NCBI RefSeq assembly: GCF_025399195.1
Contig: NW_026252116.1
Span: 186,001 to 250,000 of the forward strand
DNA: 64,000 nucleotides
Direction of reading: 5' to 3'
DNA from: Umbelopsis ramanniana AG
Taxonomy: Eukaryota; Mucoromycota; Umbelopsidomycetes; Umbelopsidales; Umbelopsidaceae
The position numbers were made by a program, and so were the translations under genes. Shown in pieces: positions 39,175 to 51,146 of this stretch (position 1 is the stretch's first letter; every line of letters begins with the position of its first letter). The notes under the pieces are model-generated. The model was not told where the DNA came from and searched no databases. It was given only the letters and a program-made list of their open reading frames with translations.

Positions 39175-39887
39175 ATGCGCACTCTAGGACTTCTCTCAAT
39201 TGCACTCGCTGCTACCTTTGGTATGTAAATACTTGTCATAAACTTAAGGCTTTCAAAATGGGCTTTTCTCTATCCTGCCCCCTTCCTTCAAAATCTGACA
39301 TATCTTCATTTCAGCTCAAGCTGCAGTCATCAACAAACGTGTTACTGCTCCAGTAGCTACTGAGATCACTGACCTTCAGACCATCGTAACCCAGCTTGAG
39401 AAATTGACCACTGAGGTAAGATTCTATAAACCATAGTTTGTGAGTTTTGTGATGCAAAATTAACACAAAACAATAGGTCAATGGATACACTGCCTCCCAG
39501 GGCTACACTGGAGCTCTCAAGATCAACGCCGACGAAGGTACTCTGGAAACCGATATCAAGCAGGCAACCACTGATTGCAATGCCATTACTGGAACTGTTT
39601 CTGATGACGATGCTACTGCTGTGTTCGCAGAAGTTGCTCTCCTCGTTCCCCAAGTTCAAGCAGCTCTCCAAGCTATCGTTAACAAGAAATCCGTCTTCGA
39701 TTCTGTTCTACTTGTGACTCCTTTGGTCAAGGCTGATCTTCAACGTCTCCAGCCATTGACTGCCTCTCTTGATACCTGCTTGTTGAACCACACTCCTGCT
39801 GACCAAACTGCTACCGCTCAAGGTTACATCACTCAAATTAACGCCGCTTTTACCGCTGCTTGCTCGGCTTATGGATTCACTTGCTAA
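39175..39887 (+). CDS. HsbA-family secreted cell-surface protein
   Basis: Hydrophobic-surface-binding protein A / cell-wall galactomannoprotein family; in Aspergillus HsbA coats hydrophobic polymers and recruits hydrolases. Three exons, 39175-39220, 39315-39415 and 39477-39887, give 185 residues. A signal peptide (MRTLGLLSIALAATFAQA) is followed by a possible Kex2 site (INKR). The mature domain is all-helical: VATEITDLQTIVTQLEKL, then YTGALKINADEGTLETDI, PLVKADLQRLQPLTASLD, ending SAYGFTC. Three Cys in the mature part fit an extracellular protein. Most of its last exon is recognisable in the decayed copy 1.7 kb downstream. Confidence 0.85.
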
Positions 39888-40892
39888 ATGCAGTGAATTA
39901 TCAGAATAGGCGTACATGTTCAAATTTATCTTCTTTCTCCTATTACATGATAAAATAAACGCCTGATATTGTTATGTTCCAAACATGCGTCTTTGAGCAA
40001 TGACTATTAGAGATGCACCTAGTATGCTAATTATCATGTGCCGCATCTGTTTATACATCATGGTTAAGAAAGTGAGAAATAGGTTCATATCAAGCACAAT
40101 TGATTGAATCTTTGTCAGTTTAACAAAAAAAGTATTAAATTTCCTGACACAAAGATCGATCATACATCTTGACTCTTACATGATCAAACTTGCATTTAGA
40201 CTCCAGGAATACTGTCAACATAGCATACGAGGTTGACCATCGCTAACCTGTGATATATAATGGACTGATGTCCATCGCCTATGTTTGTTTTGAATATCAT
40301 TTCCGCTCATCTGAAGCTCCGCGATTGGTAACAAGCTGTTTGGTAGCTCTGTTGTTGGCACACATTGTATTCCCAATACTGAGCCTCACAGAATGAACAC
40401 AAAGTTTGGGAACTCAATGGAGACATCACTTGATTTCCGATCTCATCCCAATCTGGATAACATGTCTCGTACTGTACGTTTTTGATTAAAAGAGCTGACA
40501 GAAATAAACCATTAATGGAGCGATGGGCATTTTTCCTGCTTCAAGACAGCGATGAACACCACACCTCGCTAACCTTTGGGCCACTGCTAAACTCCAAAAC
40601 GTCTAATATGCGTACCGCGGATCTACTTCTTCCTACGGTGCTCTTCCGGGGGTCCCTGCTCCTTGGAACACAGAGTTTCGAAATATGAATTTCGTACTTT
40701 CGTTCAAACTTTGCGACACCATTGAAAATATTTCCAAGGGACTTAAGGCTACTTGTGGTGCTTGTTAAATTAAAAACTGAGAAGATTCTGAAAATCTGAA
40801 GACTCAAGCGGGGTAATATAAACTACATATATATGTGTAGTGAACCTTGTAGCATGCTACATAGAAAGACAACGACTTTGTTTTTTTCTACC
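39888..40892. other. Spacer between intact and decayed HsbA copies
   Basis: About 1 kb without a gene. Its 40344-40510 part resembles 41947-42120 downstream of the pseudogene, showing that flank and gene were duplicated together. A TATA-like aatataaac at about 40815-40823 precedes the pseudogene. Confidence 0.55.
40344..40510. repeat. Duplicated HsbA downstream flank, copy A
   Basis: Diverged copy of 41947-42120. Shared pieces include ctctgttgttg, gaacacaaag, atcacttgat and gctgacag in the same order and similar spacing. Confidence 0.55.
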
Positions 40893-41607
40893 CTGCGTAC
40901 CCTTGAACTTCTAGTTCTATATTATGTTACTTCTTTATGTAAATCAAGGCAATGGTTTGAAATTAGTATCCCTACAGCACCATCAACTCCTCTCCATCAA
41001 TTCCTGTTCAACGGCGAATTAATGATGGTCGATAACCTCAGCTCAAGCCGCATTTCTTAGTCGCCATACTACTGCTCCAGTACTTACCGATGTTGATGAA
41101 CATGAAATTATCATATCTCAGTGTCAACTAGACCACTAAGGGAAGAGTATTAAGTTTAAAATTCCAACTTACGTAAAGATAATAATATCAAAGCAAGGGC
41201 TGATGTTTATGATTTAGCTGTAGTCTCGGCAGAATCCATCCAAGGACATATATATGAAATAACACTCGAAAATAACACCAAAAAAGCAGTGAATAACTGA
41301 GTGCAATACCCTAAACGGTCTGCTGATGGTGCTACCGTATTGCTTCAAAATTCGCTCTTCTCTTTTCTAAATTTCAGTCATTTCTCAAATTTCAACGTGA
41401 GCTAGAAGGCTGTTCTCACTATGTAGCCTTTGCTGATCTCAAAAATAATTGCCAGCTGGATCATATGCATTGAATTGCTAGAAGCGCACTTGATAATTGA
41501 GTTTGTGCCATACTCTTGCCGGTACTATTACTATTTTTCAAAGCTACATCATTCAAATGGACACTGCTTTTATTATTGCTTGCACTGATTAAAGCAACAC
41601 TTGCTAA
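40893..41607 (+). pseudogene. Decayed tandem copy of the HsbA gene
   Basis: The segment is 715 bases long, against 713 for the intact gene, and aligns piecewise with it. The start region reads CTGCGTACCCTTGAACTTCT where the intact gene has ATGCGCACTCTAGGACTTCT, so the ATG has become CTG. The second-exon region retains ctcagctcaagc-gca and actgctccagta but has in-frame stops. The last-exon region keeps tacatcattcaaatggacactgcttt(t)attattgcttgcac and the final acttgctaaat. Many substitutions and small indels destroy the frame. No functional product is expected. Confidence 0.75.
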
Positions 41608-41804
41608 ATACACGACATTAGTAGCTACGAGCGTATATGTAAAAACCAAACTTCTTCTACCTTTGATATACAACTGTCAGTTGGACTGCTGATAGCATTA
41701 TCTTCTTTCTGTTAAATTTCAGACTGATTTTTTCCAACAATTTAGGCAAGGCAACTATAGTTACTGCTGCTGCTGTAAGACTTGCTCTTTAAAGTGACTA
41801 AATT

Positions 41805-41858
41805 AGTCATTCTTCCTTTCTGTGGATACGCAGTCATTCTTCCTTTCTGTGGATACGC
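41805..41858. repeat. 27-bp perfect tandem duplication
   Basis: The unit agtcattcttcctttctgtg (first 20 bases) plus gatacgc occurs twice back to back, 41805-41831 and 41832-41858, and a third partial copy (ctttctgtggata) starts near 41873. Confidence 0.9.
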
Positions 41859-41946
41859 GATTAATTAAGCAGCTTTCTGTGGATAACACATCTAAATTAA
41901 AGTGATATGTTCTTACAATGTAACCCCACGGTATCCTGAGAGCCTT

Positions 41947-42120
41947 TTCTCTGTTGTTGTACAATACATATCCCCGCACCGAACACAACATCTTGAACAC
42001 AAAGGTCAAGAAGTCTATGGAATATATCACTTGATGTCAGTTCCGCCAAATCTGGACTATTTACTTTAACTGTTTCGATGCAAATGCGCTGACAGTAAGT
42101 AGGAATACACTAATGGTAAA
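41947..42120. repeat. Duplicated HsbA downstream flank, copy B
   Basis: Diverged copy of 40344-40510 lying the same side of the HsbA pseudogene as copy A lies of the intact gene. Confidence 0.55.
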
Positions 42121-42479
42121 AATCATACCTCATGCATATCAGTTGAAGGGCAGCACAAGATCATTTTACACGACGGTGAACGAAACCTTTTTAAACATCC
42201 CCAGGTTGAACCAATTACCCATTTTCATAGTTTTCGATTGAACTTAACGAGCATAACTATAGGAAGATGACGCTAAAAAGCTCAGATATTTTCCATTCAA
42301 GATGATAAAATGGTGAGAAATGATAGGAAGTCTTTTTTTATGATGATTTCATTCTATATCTCAGATGATACAAATTGCATGCATGCATGAATTAGTGAGA
42401 GTTGATCTTCCTTTTCCACCTTCAGTTGCTCTAATCCAAATGTTTCTTTTTCATAATTGTGTTTTGAGTAGCTTTATAA

Positions 42480-45400
42480 TCATTTCCACCAAAGGATTTG
42501 CTTGAGTTTGAAAGAATCAAAAAATGCGGATTTAGGAGTAGATGGAGGAGTAGAGGAGTAAGCAAAAGAAGTTGGTTGTGAGATCTCTATGGTACGTCCC
42601 AGTGGAGGAGGCAGCGACGCGCGCTTCATTGTTGGATGTGGGACCTCAGATAACGGTACAGGGTTGATGCTTTTAGGAACCAGTAGAGAAGTCGACCGTT
42701 GCGAACGTTGCGCTCGCGTTGTCTTTGGAGAAATGGGTGGTGCGGATATGGCTCTCTTTGGCTGCATTAAGTATGTCAATAACTTGATTTCCGATCCGTT
42801 ATACATTATAACGACTCTCACTCACCTTGCAAAAGTTCAATGTTTGAGAGATGCGCCGTCCGTCTGATTTAGTAATCTCAGGATCACGCTCTTGGTTATG
42901 CGCAAACCCAGACGCTATACCAAGGTTTCCTAAACACTGTTTAGAAGGACTTAAAACCAGCTTCTCACTTGCCAAAACTGCATTCTTTGGTAAATCAGCT
43001 TGGAAATATGTATTCCTTTCTTCGCTTCCTATCACGGCTGGCTTTGTCTGTTCCCATGGTGCAACGACGTCCTCATCTTCTTCATCTTCACCGTCAGCTA
43101 TACCAGAATTTCCCCTATTCTTGTGTATATTGGCTGCATCAGCCTTGCTTCTGCTAGATCCACTACCTTTCGACCAACTATTTCTGATCGCTTGGCTGGT
43201 TAAAGATGGCCGTCGAGCTGCTTCTGTTCGTTGGCTTACAATAGATTTTTGGAATGCTATATAGTCATCTAAAGGAGTCACCTTCATAATCTTGTCCAAA
43301 GAGTTCCGTCTTCCGGAATGACCAACATCACTGGTGCGGCGCTTTACATTGACTGCGCTAAGCGACATAGCAGACGAAGAAGGTCGAATGAATGGCAATG
43401 ATTTTCTCTTTTTCAGAGTGACTCCAGCGTTCCTTTCTCGTGTGTACCAGGCTCTTGACGATAAGTAATCCGGCGTGCACACATCCAGAAATTTCTGATC
43501 AATTGCATTCTTGATTGAATATTGCTGAGCTAGTCGTGGTTGTGATATCCTTTTCACGGTTAAAAGAGTACTCCCTGATATGAATGTCCCACCATCTTGA
43601 TGTTCAACAGTTGACTCTGTTGGACTAGGTGTAGTTGAAAATAGCTCTATAGTATAGTTGGATTCAATATCATCACTTCGTTTCAGTATGGATCTAGATC
43701 TGAAGATTTGATCAACAGAAGATCTTCTACTAGGGTTGATAATTGGCTTTGCTCCAAATGACATAGAATGGTATCCAGCTGCAAAAATGAGATTATCGAT
43801 AGACTTGCTGCATTGAACCGTTATTGATCTAGATCGGCGGATGGGTGTCGAGTCTGGGTCTTCCTTTTTGGTAGCGACAGCTATGCTGGATTGTGATTTT
43901 GATGTCCTCAATGGAAAGCTGGAATTTGAAGACTTGTAGTAAAAGGAAACCGGAACACTTTTCCCTATTCCGTCCGTTCGCATGGCTTCCTCGATGGTCA
44001 GTTGAGACGACAAAATGTTGGAGCGCAGTGATTTCATCCATAATATTTTTTCTTGCTGACAAGATGCCGAGAATTCAAACATATGTCCATTTGATACAAG
44101 CATAAATGAGGAAAGCGAGAGGCCTTTCAAGACATTTTGATTAACAAATACGCCAAAAAGGGGCTTCCCGTTATTGATGCTGGACTTACCTTCAGTATCT
44201 GGAAGATCTCTGACTTCAAAAATGTTGATAGGGAACCAATGCTTTGCTTCGTATATGCTATTCTTTTTTGCTTTTACAATGATCATATAAGTAGAATACA
44301 AAAAGCAGCCCATATACCGTGTTTTAGTGGCAGATAGTCGATCTGCCGCATATGTAACTTCAAGTGCGCCGCTCATAGAGATATTTCCTAAACTCGACAC
44401 AAATGATTTCGCTAGTCTCCAGTCATCTTCTAGTCGATCAAGAAATACTTGAGACCGATCCGCTAGATCGCGTTGATTCTTCCGTTCGTCAACTGATGTT
44501 ACAATTGTTTGCATTATATCATAGGCATGTTTCAACTTTTCATATTCTAAAGAGGCCATATCCGTGCTTTTCAATATTTCCTTTAGTAACAGTTGATATC
44601 GGCATATTCGTTGTATAGGCTACGATGGGATGGCTTTAGAATCAGGAATCTTGTCGGAGAAAGCAGTAGAAAACAAACTTACTTTAATCAGATAGTCATC
44701 CAAATGAAGACGTGTGCTTGCTGAAGCTGTGGATGAAGCTTCGTCATTCATGGTTGCTGTATCAGATTCAAGGAGACACATTTTTGAAAAGGATATCCAC
44801 TCGGGCCGCGCCTGATAGTTTGCGCAAATCTTGGTTGCCTTTGAGTGTGAGCCGCAAAATTCAGCATATACCATGAAACTGGGTCCCTAAGCAAAGTAAG
44901 TCATGTTACAGGGATGTAAACTAAACAATGTCATGGTTTGTATATGTACGCACCATAGTCACAAAAACATCGGCTAGTTGACAATATCGATTATGTATGT
45001 TCTCCCAATGATAATTTTGTGAGCAAGCTTCTAATTTCGCCAGTAACCTGACATGAACCTCAAGGATATCTTTTATGTTTCTGGCAATTATTCGTAAGTC
45101 TTCCGTTGTTATCCATGATTGTTTTTGCATAGCGTTGAAGTAGGTCTAAGGGGGTGCATTTTGAAACGTAAGAAAAAAAGAAGGTTTGGGAATACGAAAC
45201 AGCCGAAAGTGATTTTGTTGTTTTTTCGGTGTGATATATTCTAAAGTGACTGCACACTGTACTATACTGTACCTCTACCATCACGCGAAGGTCGGTGACA
45301 TACACCCGTTCGGTATCTATCAGCTCATTAAAAGCATATGTTCGCTTGATGGATTGCTTACGCCGAAACACAAGGTCCTCTGGCATCTGGCCAATTGAAG

Positions 45401-45641
45401 TGGGTGTTGTACAGTCAGTGGAAGTTTCCGAATTCAAATCACAGGACGTACAGGAGGAATTTTCGGACAGACTAAGTTGTCGCTGTAACGATCGTTGAGT
45501 TGTCTGTGAACTATCAACTAAAGCGAGCATGGTACGCTTTGACCAACTGTACTGGAAGTTGGCGTACGCACGTCTCGAGGCCGCTTTTTCAAGCTCAGGC
45601 ACGAGGACATGGCTTGAGTTGATGTCGGACAATACGTCCAT
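42480..45641 (-). CDS. Rho guanine-nucleotide exchange factor (DH-PH)
   Basis: Activates a Rho-family GTPase controlling actin and polarity. Five exons: 45273-45641, 44954-45145, 44683-44886, 42826-44619 and 42480-42761, giving 946 residues. The DH domain starts at about residue 95 (RTYAFNELIDTERVYVTDLR) and includes the third conserved region PIQRICRYQLLLKEIL rebuilt by the splice at 44619. A PH domain follows (YMGCFLYSTYMIIVKAKK... to EKILWMKSLRSNI). The C-terminal half, about 450 residues, is Ser/Arg-rich and probably disordered with many candidate phosphosites (RRSRSITVQ, RRSSVDQ, KRRTSDV) and ends in a Pro-rich part (RASLPPPLGR). No other catalytic domain is visible; target GTPase unknown. 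Confidence 0.85.
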
Positions 45642-46373
45642 CGCCTTTTGGAGAGCAAGGCCCTTGTATGGGAGTTATTGTGCGTAAGCTAGGAGCCTTG
45701 AGCGGCTTTTGTGAACAAAATGAACCAATTTCGTATTGGTAAAGGTAATTTGCGGGTTATGAGATGATGATATGAAGAAACAGAAAGATAATAGAAAAAG
45801 AGTTTAAGACGAATAGAATAGGAGATATGGTATTTTTACGGATTTTTTTTTGTTGGGTCCTTTTCAATTTGGTATGATTGTTTGAGAAGATGATACTGTC
45901 CCTTGCGCGGAAAACCACACCGATTCGGACTATATTATCGCAAGGAATTGGATAACACAGAAATATCCAATAGGAGATATTAGAACCTTTTTCTGATGAA
46001 TACCGTTGAAATACCATGAAGTTATGTGATATGATCCAATTATATATGGAAGCTCGGATGAGGGCATGTATGGATATGAACAGGAGTTGGATTAAATAAG
46101 GAGGAAGGCAAATGACAACGGAGGTTAGGGATGTTTCTATCCAAAAATCTCTTATAGAAGTGGATAATTTTATCGCGGATCTTGGCTTTTCTGGTAGCCG
46201 ATCAGCTCATTCTGCCACAAGAATAACACGTTCTCTATGGCAGCCCCGTCATACCAACGTGGCAAAAACATCATCGATTTGCGCCCTGCCCATCAGCAAG
46301 TATATTTATATAGACAGCCAGAGAAATATGTTTTGCTAGTGAGAATTATTACAGTGAGAATGTTGCTTGGATG
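45642..46373. other. RhoGEF upstream region and RRP7 3' flank
   Basis: About 730 bases. An open frame of 75 codons at 46112-46339 (+) begins with ATG but has no recognisable motif or splice partner and is not called. The rest is AT-rich. Confidence 0.4.
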
Positions 46374-47387
46374 CTAATAAGGTCTAAACTTGCGAGTTTG
46401 CTTAAGTTGCTCAATCTTTTTCCTATCGTCCTCAAACTTCTTGCGCAGTTCGACCAATTGATCTCGCTTTTGTTCGCGCATTTGGAAACGATAGAAATTA
46501 AGAAGCTCCTTCTTTTTCTGTGGTTTGACCTGTCTATCGGCCTTGGCAGCAGTGACTGTAACTGTGCCGTCTGTATTAGTACCTCGTCGATGATGTCTTG
46601 TCACCATGACAAAACCGTCTTCATCCATCTTGTTTTGTTGTTCCGTTGCAATTCGTTCCTTTTCATATTCTGCTGCTTGGAATTTGATGATGTAGCTGTC
46701 GACTCGACTCTGAAGTTCTGTAGCGGATGGGTGGGACAAAGCATACATGGTTTTGTAGCCTATAACAGGGATAGAATGCATTAGCTGAGAAATTCAAATC
46801 CTTTACCATTCTTTCCTATACTCACGATCGAATCCAAGCGGTAACATAGCTTCGTCATCTTCAGTCCATTCTCGTTTCTTTGAGCTCATATTGAGCACGT
46901 TCTCCAACTCCTTAGCTTCCAGCAGCACAACATGCGCGAATGAACCGGTTGTAAGGGAGTTACGTATTTTGAGACTTGCATCAGTTTCCTTTTTCTGTCT
47001 TTCTTCATCTTCAAGCTTTTGCTGCTTCTTTTTCGAAAGTTTTGGTTGCTCAACAGCCGTCTCCACCGCCTCTTCGGCTTCTTCTTCTTCCTCTTCTGGT
47101 TGATTGCCACGAGTATGGTATTTTATGCTGACGACTCGTCCATAAGGTTGGAAAAGTCTTTTTATATGTTCATCTGTGGTATCGACTGGTAAGTTCAAAA
47201 TAAATAATGTTCGGTCCTTTGGTGTAGCTTCAGAATCTTGCCGAGATTCGTGCTTCTTGATATACATGTAGTGAACAGCGTCTCTGTTCATGTGGATCGG
47301 TAAAATCTTGAATCCACAGAACTCCTGAAGACCACTTGGAGTGGTTTTCTTTCCAGATTTGGCTGATTTCGTCTTGTCCTTTGGCAT
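46374..47387 (-). CDS. RRP7: Ribosomal RNA processing protein 7 (Rrp7)
   Basis: Component of the small-subunit processome needed for 18S rRNA maturation. Two exons, 46826-47387 and 46374-46759, give 315 residues. An RRM-like fold covers residues about 55-170 (DRTLFILNLPVDTTDEHIKR...GRVVSIKYH), interrupted by an acidic/basic insert (PEEEEEEAEEAVE...LSKKKQQKLEDE). The Rrp7 C-terminal domain is diagnostic: DEDGFVMVTRHHRRG, then ELLNFYRFQMREQKRDQLVE and a closing RKFRPY. In-frame sequence upstream of ATG 47387 overlaps the neighbour's promoter and is excluded. It is divergent from the DnaJ gene, 170 bases apart, with a CACGTG at about 47484-47489 between them. Confidence 0.94.
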
Positions 47388-47557
47388 ATCGAAATGACAG
47401 TTGTCCTTCAACTTTTTTGTCAGTACAACTTTTTTTTTATTCCCAAAAAAAAAAGATACTGAAAAATCGGTCACATTCTCGTGCACGTGATTGCCACATT
47501 CAAGCTTGATCACCCCCTTCCTTGAACCAGCGTCAGCAATCGCTTTTTCTGGCAAAC

Positions 47558-49180
47558 ATGACGGAAGCGATAATAGAGTCTCGCAAACCAGAGCCGTATG
47601 TAAAATGCGCATGCAAGGAATGCATCACACCATTAGAATTCCTTTCTGCTTCTACCAATGCAAACAAGAAAGTTAAAGTGAAATGCTGGGCTTGCCACAA
47701 GACAGGAACCTATGAACTCGACAATACTGGCTTGGATTTAAAGAATGCAAGCAAACCATTCTCCTCATCTCAAAAGAAATCGTCATCCCGGAAAGGATCA
47801 GGTAAGAATCACGATATTATTTTGCCTCTAACAACTTCAAACTCACATTTCCGTACTAGACGAGAACCCTGTTTCGACCGCCTACTACGACTTGTTGGAG
47901 GTTAGCGTAACAGCAACACAAGAAGAAATCAAGAAGAGTTATCGAAAGATGGCCATTAAGTATCACCCAGACAAGAATAGGGATGATCCAAACGCAGAAG
48001 AAAGGGTAAGCTAAGAACACTGACGCACGCACACTGCCAAGGAATGATGTAGCTAATCATTTGTCCTCCCCAGTTTAAGGAAATATCAGAAGCATACCAA
48101 ATTTTGTCGGACCCTAAGCTGCGAAAACGATATAACGAAAATGGAGCTGAGAACGGTGTCAAACCAGAAGGAGGGTTCGGTAGGTTCGAGCAAGCATATG
48201 TTTCTGTAATCAACGGTTTGAACTAACAGTAATATAATGTATTTTTTTTCCTCACAGTTGACCCTGAAGAATTCTTTAAGCAGTCGTTCGGCGGAGATCG
48301 CTTTGTTGACATCATTGGAGAAATATCCATCGGCCGAGATATGAGAGACGCAATTGAAACAGCAGAGAATGATGGCGAAGGAAACGAAGCAGATTTATCA
48401 CCTGAAGAGAAGGCTGTTAAAGCAGCTCAAAAAGAGCAGGCTGAAAAGGAACGAGCAGAAACTCGCCAAAAGCGTGTTGATACCCTAGTTGAAAAGTTGA
48501 TATACAAGCTTTCACTCTACACAGAGCTACCAGATACATCACCAGCTTCCGTAGCAGCTTTCACCAACATCGTTCAGATTGAAGCTGAAGATCTCAAACA
48601 CGAAAGCTACGGAATTGAATTGCTGCACGCTATCGGATTTACTTACACTATGAAAGCAAATCAGTATATGGCTAAAGGTCAAATATTTGGCCTCGGAGGC
48701 GTATTTCACAGTGTTCGCGAGAAAGGCTATATTTTCAGCGAGACTATGGGTACTCTCCGAAGTGCTCTTGATCTTCAGAGCAGCTTCAGTGAGCTGCAGA
48801 AGGCCGACTCTAAGGGACTGAGCGAGGAGGAGAAGAACCGTTTGGAAGAGGAAGCTGCCCAGAAGGTATGATACTCCTCCATTCGAATACGTTTTTGTAT
48901 TTCTTTTCTTACGTTATTTACACTTCTATGTGGTTTCCAGGGATTGAAAGCCATTTGGAGAGGTTCAAAGTTGGAGGTCGAAAGCGTTTTACGCGATGTC
49001 TGTGATGCTGTTTTGAGTGATCCAAAGGCCTCCAGAGACTTGATCCAGAAGCGAGCTAGCGGACTCAGGATTATTGGATCTGTCTACCAGCAAGTACGAG
49101 CAGATGTCACTGCCGAAGACATTCACATTGAGCACAAAGCCCAAGCCAAGGTTGATCAGCAAACACCACAGAGTAGCTAA
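47558..49180 (+). CDS. DnaJ-X domain co-chaperone with N-terminal Cys motif
   Basis: J-protein stimulating an Hsp70. Five exons: 47558-47801, 47860-48005, 48074-48179, 48258-48865 and 48941-49180, giving 447 residues. Residues about 15-50 hold KCACKEC...[10 protein letters not shown], a possible zinc ribbon. The J domain (about 85-150) shows [27 protein letters not shown] (HPD motif) and [32 protein letters not shown] is the DnaJ-X lead-in, and the DnaJ-X domain (about 220-420) includes [12 protein letters not shown] and [17 protein letters not shown]. Caj1/Djp1-type yeast proteins share the J plus X layout; Djp1 serves peroxisome import. The Cys-motif front end is the unusual part. Confidence 0.88.
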
Positions 49181-49519
49181 ATCGTAAATTGCTTTGTATT
49201 TTCGGGCTCACTATACGCAAGGTTTGACTACTACATGGACTTGGAAATTCGTTTATAAATTCATCAAATATATCCTATCAGTCTGCACAGGAGTTCAATA
49301 GCATCGAATGTACACTTTCATGTTAACCAGGGAAGCATACAATAATGACCAAGATTTTTTTTTTTTACAGTACTCTAGTTAGAAAAGTATATTTATTACA
49401 CTGCTTCTCATTCATTCTACCCGTATATTGTTGGACCAGTATCTAATCACGATAACATGAAACTATTTATACAAATAGATAAAATACGTACATTCACTGG
49501 TGTTTACAGTGTGGACATC
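49181..49519. other. Spacer between convergent DnaJ-X and TOE1 genes
   Basis: About 340 bases of AT-rich 3' flanks with a T10-11 tract near 49358. Nothing else seen. Confidence 0.5.
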
Positions 49520-51146
49520 CTATGAAGTTGTACCATGGTTCATCTTTTGAAGCTCTGCTTTCAGTTCCTGCCAGCCTTTGCTCAGACTAGTGAATGCACT
49601 CTTTTGAATGGGTAGAGGTATATCTTTGCCAATTAGATACAATTTGTTGGCATGGGTGGTGTAATCTCGAAATTCTTGTAACTGGTGGACAAAGACATAT
49701 CCCGTCATGTATGAATCGAAATGTGCTGAATGATAAAATGATGGACCAGGAATCAGAGGTGCAGCCGGTAACGGAGGAACATCAACGTTCATATCTGGTG
49801 GAGTAACGGCTGCTTCTTCATCATCTGCAGCTGTGATACCTGTCTTTTTTCGCTTTTGGGACTTTTCTACTTCATCTAAAATATAGTCCAAATCATGAGA
49901 CTTGCCACACTGTTTGTTTTGCCTGCAGTATCCATGTAACTGAAGGGCAAGGTCAATATTACCTCAATCATCAGCCGTCCAATAAAATAAATCACGTACG
50001 GCATACTGTTCACAATATAGCTTTTCCTCCTTCGGGGCAGAAGAGCCTTTGTTTTTACGTCGCCTCTTCTTCCTTGAGTTACTCGCTTGCGCAGCTGACG
50101 AATCTAGTCGGCCTTCCTCCTCAACGTCCACTGCCTTTCTCATAACCTGCTCTATTGGGAAGGGCGGCTGTATCTCCACGCGAAAGCACCGCTTGGTAAA
50201 CTTCTCTCCGTGATCTTGATCCGGGTTATTCAATATAGCCAATCTTCGCTTTTCTTCACGTTCATACTTTTTGAATAAGTAGGACAGGAAGCTGACAGGC
50301 TCTTTGGACACGTAGTCAGAGACATACTTGGTATCATAGATGCCACCAGGAAACATGTCGGAGAGATCTGCTGCAAAAACTTGTAGGTTGCTAGGTAGAT
50401 CGGTATACAAAGAGTAATATAAGTACATGAGGTCCATCAAGCCATTATGGATTATTATCGGGATTTGGAGCCGGTTGATATCCATCAGAATATTGCGAAA
50501 GAGATTCTTCACACCAAAGGCATCTTTATCCTAGTCATATTGAAATTGTCGACGTTAGATTTTGTTCAGCCCAGTTAACATAAGGTCGACCATCTACCTC
50601 GGCGCTTCCTGTTGTATATGGCAAACCCAGTCTGATCTGCTTATTGAAATCAAAGCCACTGTCGGCGAGGAATCTCAAACTTTGCGCGCTAACAGTATAG
50701 CTCGCCTGGTAAGACAATCAAAAAGGTCAGCACATCGCATTTTGAGAAAAAGTAACTATGACAGAGCGGTCGTACCTGCAACGACAGCAGCAGATTAAAG
50801 TTGTCTACGCGATACACAGAAGGCTTCTCTGCTTCTGAGGTCCTTTTAAAAGCCGTTAAACCAATCGCATTCAGGGCATGTGACTTAACCACCTTCGCCA
50901 TGTTCTGGTATCGATCTTCGATGTTACTGTCATGAAATGCATTTGATCAGTTTCAGATCTAGAAAGGTAGTTTTCCAAGGCGAAGGCAACATGGACTTAC
51001 GCTGCACGAACATTATCACCTTTCACACCAAGACCAGTAAATTCTGTGTCGATCGCAATGAACGTGGCGTCTGCTAGAGTATGGAGTATTTTTGGGTACA
51101 GCTGGGCAAGATTCTCGGTGGTAACATCGTTAAATGATTGAGACAT
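49520..51146 (-). CDS. TOE1-like CAF1-family 3' exonuclease with C3H finger
   Basis: DEDD deadenylase; human TOE1 trims 3' ends of snRNAs and other small nuclear RNAs. Five exons: 51001-51146, 50776-50926, 50598-50705, 50000-50530 and 49520-49939, giving 451 residues. Catalytic motif I is FIAIDTEFTGLG (Asp, Glu). IPIIIHNGLMDLMYLYYS supplies the second Asp, and FPGGIYDTKYVSDYV carries motif III. A basic Lys/Arg patch (SRKKRRRKNKG), probably nuclear targeting, precedes the CCCH finger CEQYALHGYC...QCGKSHDLDYILDEV, an arrangement specific to TOE1 and absent from Pop2/CNOT7. The intron 50531-50597 is partly open; the chosen donor (GTAGAT) fits the family alignment. Confidence 0.9.

Larger units (their letters stand above)
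41608..42479. other. Gene-free region downstream of the HsbA pseudogene
   Basis: Holds a 27-base tandem duplication (41805-41858) and the second copy of the HsbA downstream flank (41947-42120). No coding sequence is supported; the right end is the 3' flank of the RhoGEF gene. Confidence 0.5.

Noticed and set aside
36796-42479. Transposon or CRISPR-like array in the gene-poor region
   Set aside because: I looked for terminal repeats, reverse-transcriptase or transposase motifs and spaced repeats; only the HsbA duplication, a 27-bp tandem repeat and a microsatellite are present.
46112-46339. Small gene of 75 codons
   Set aside because: No homology I can recognise, no splice context and it lies in the probable upstream region of the RhoGEF gene.
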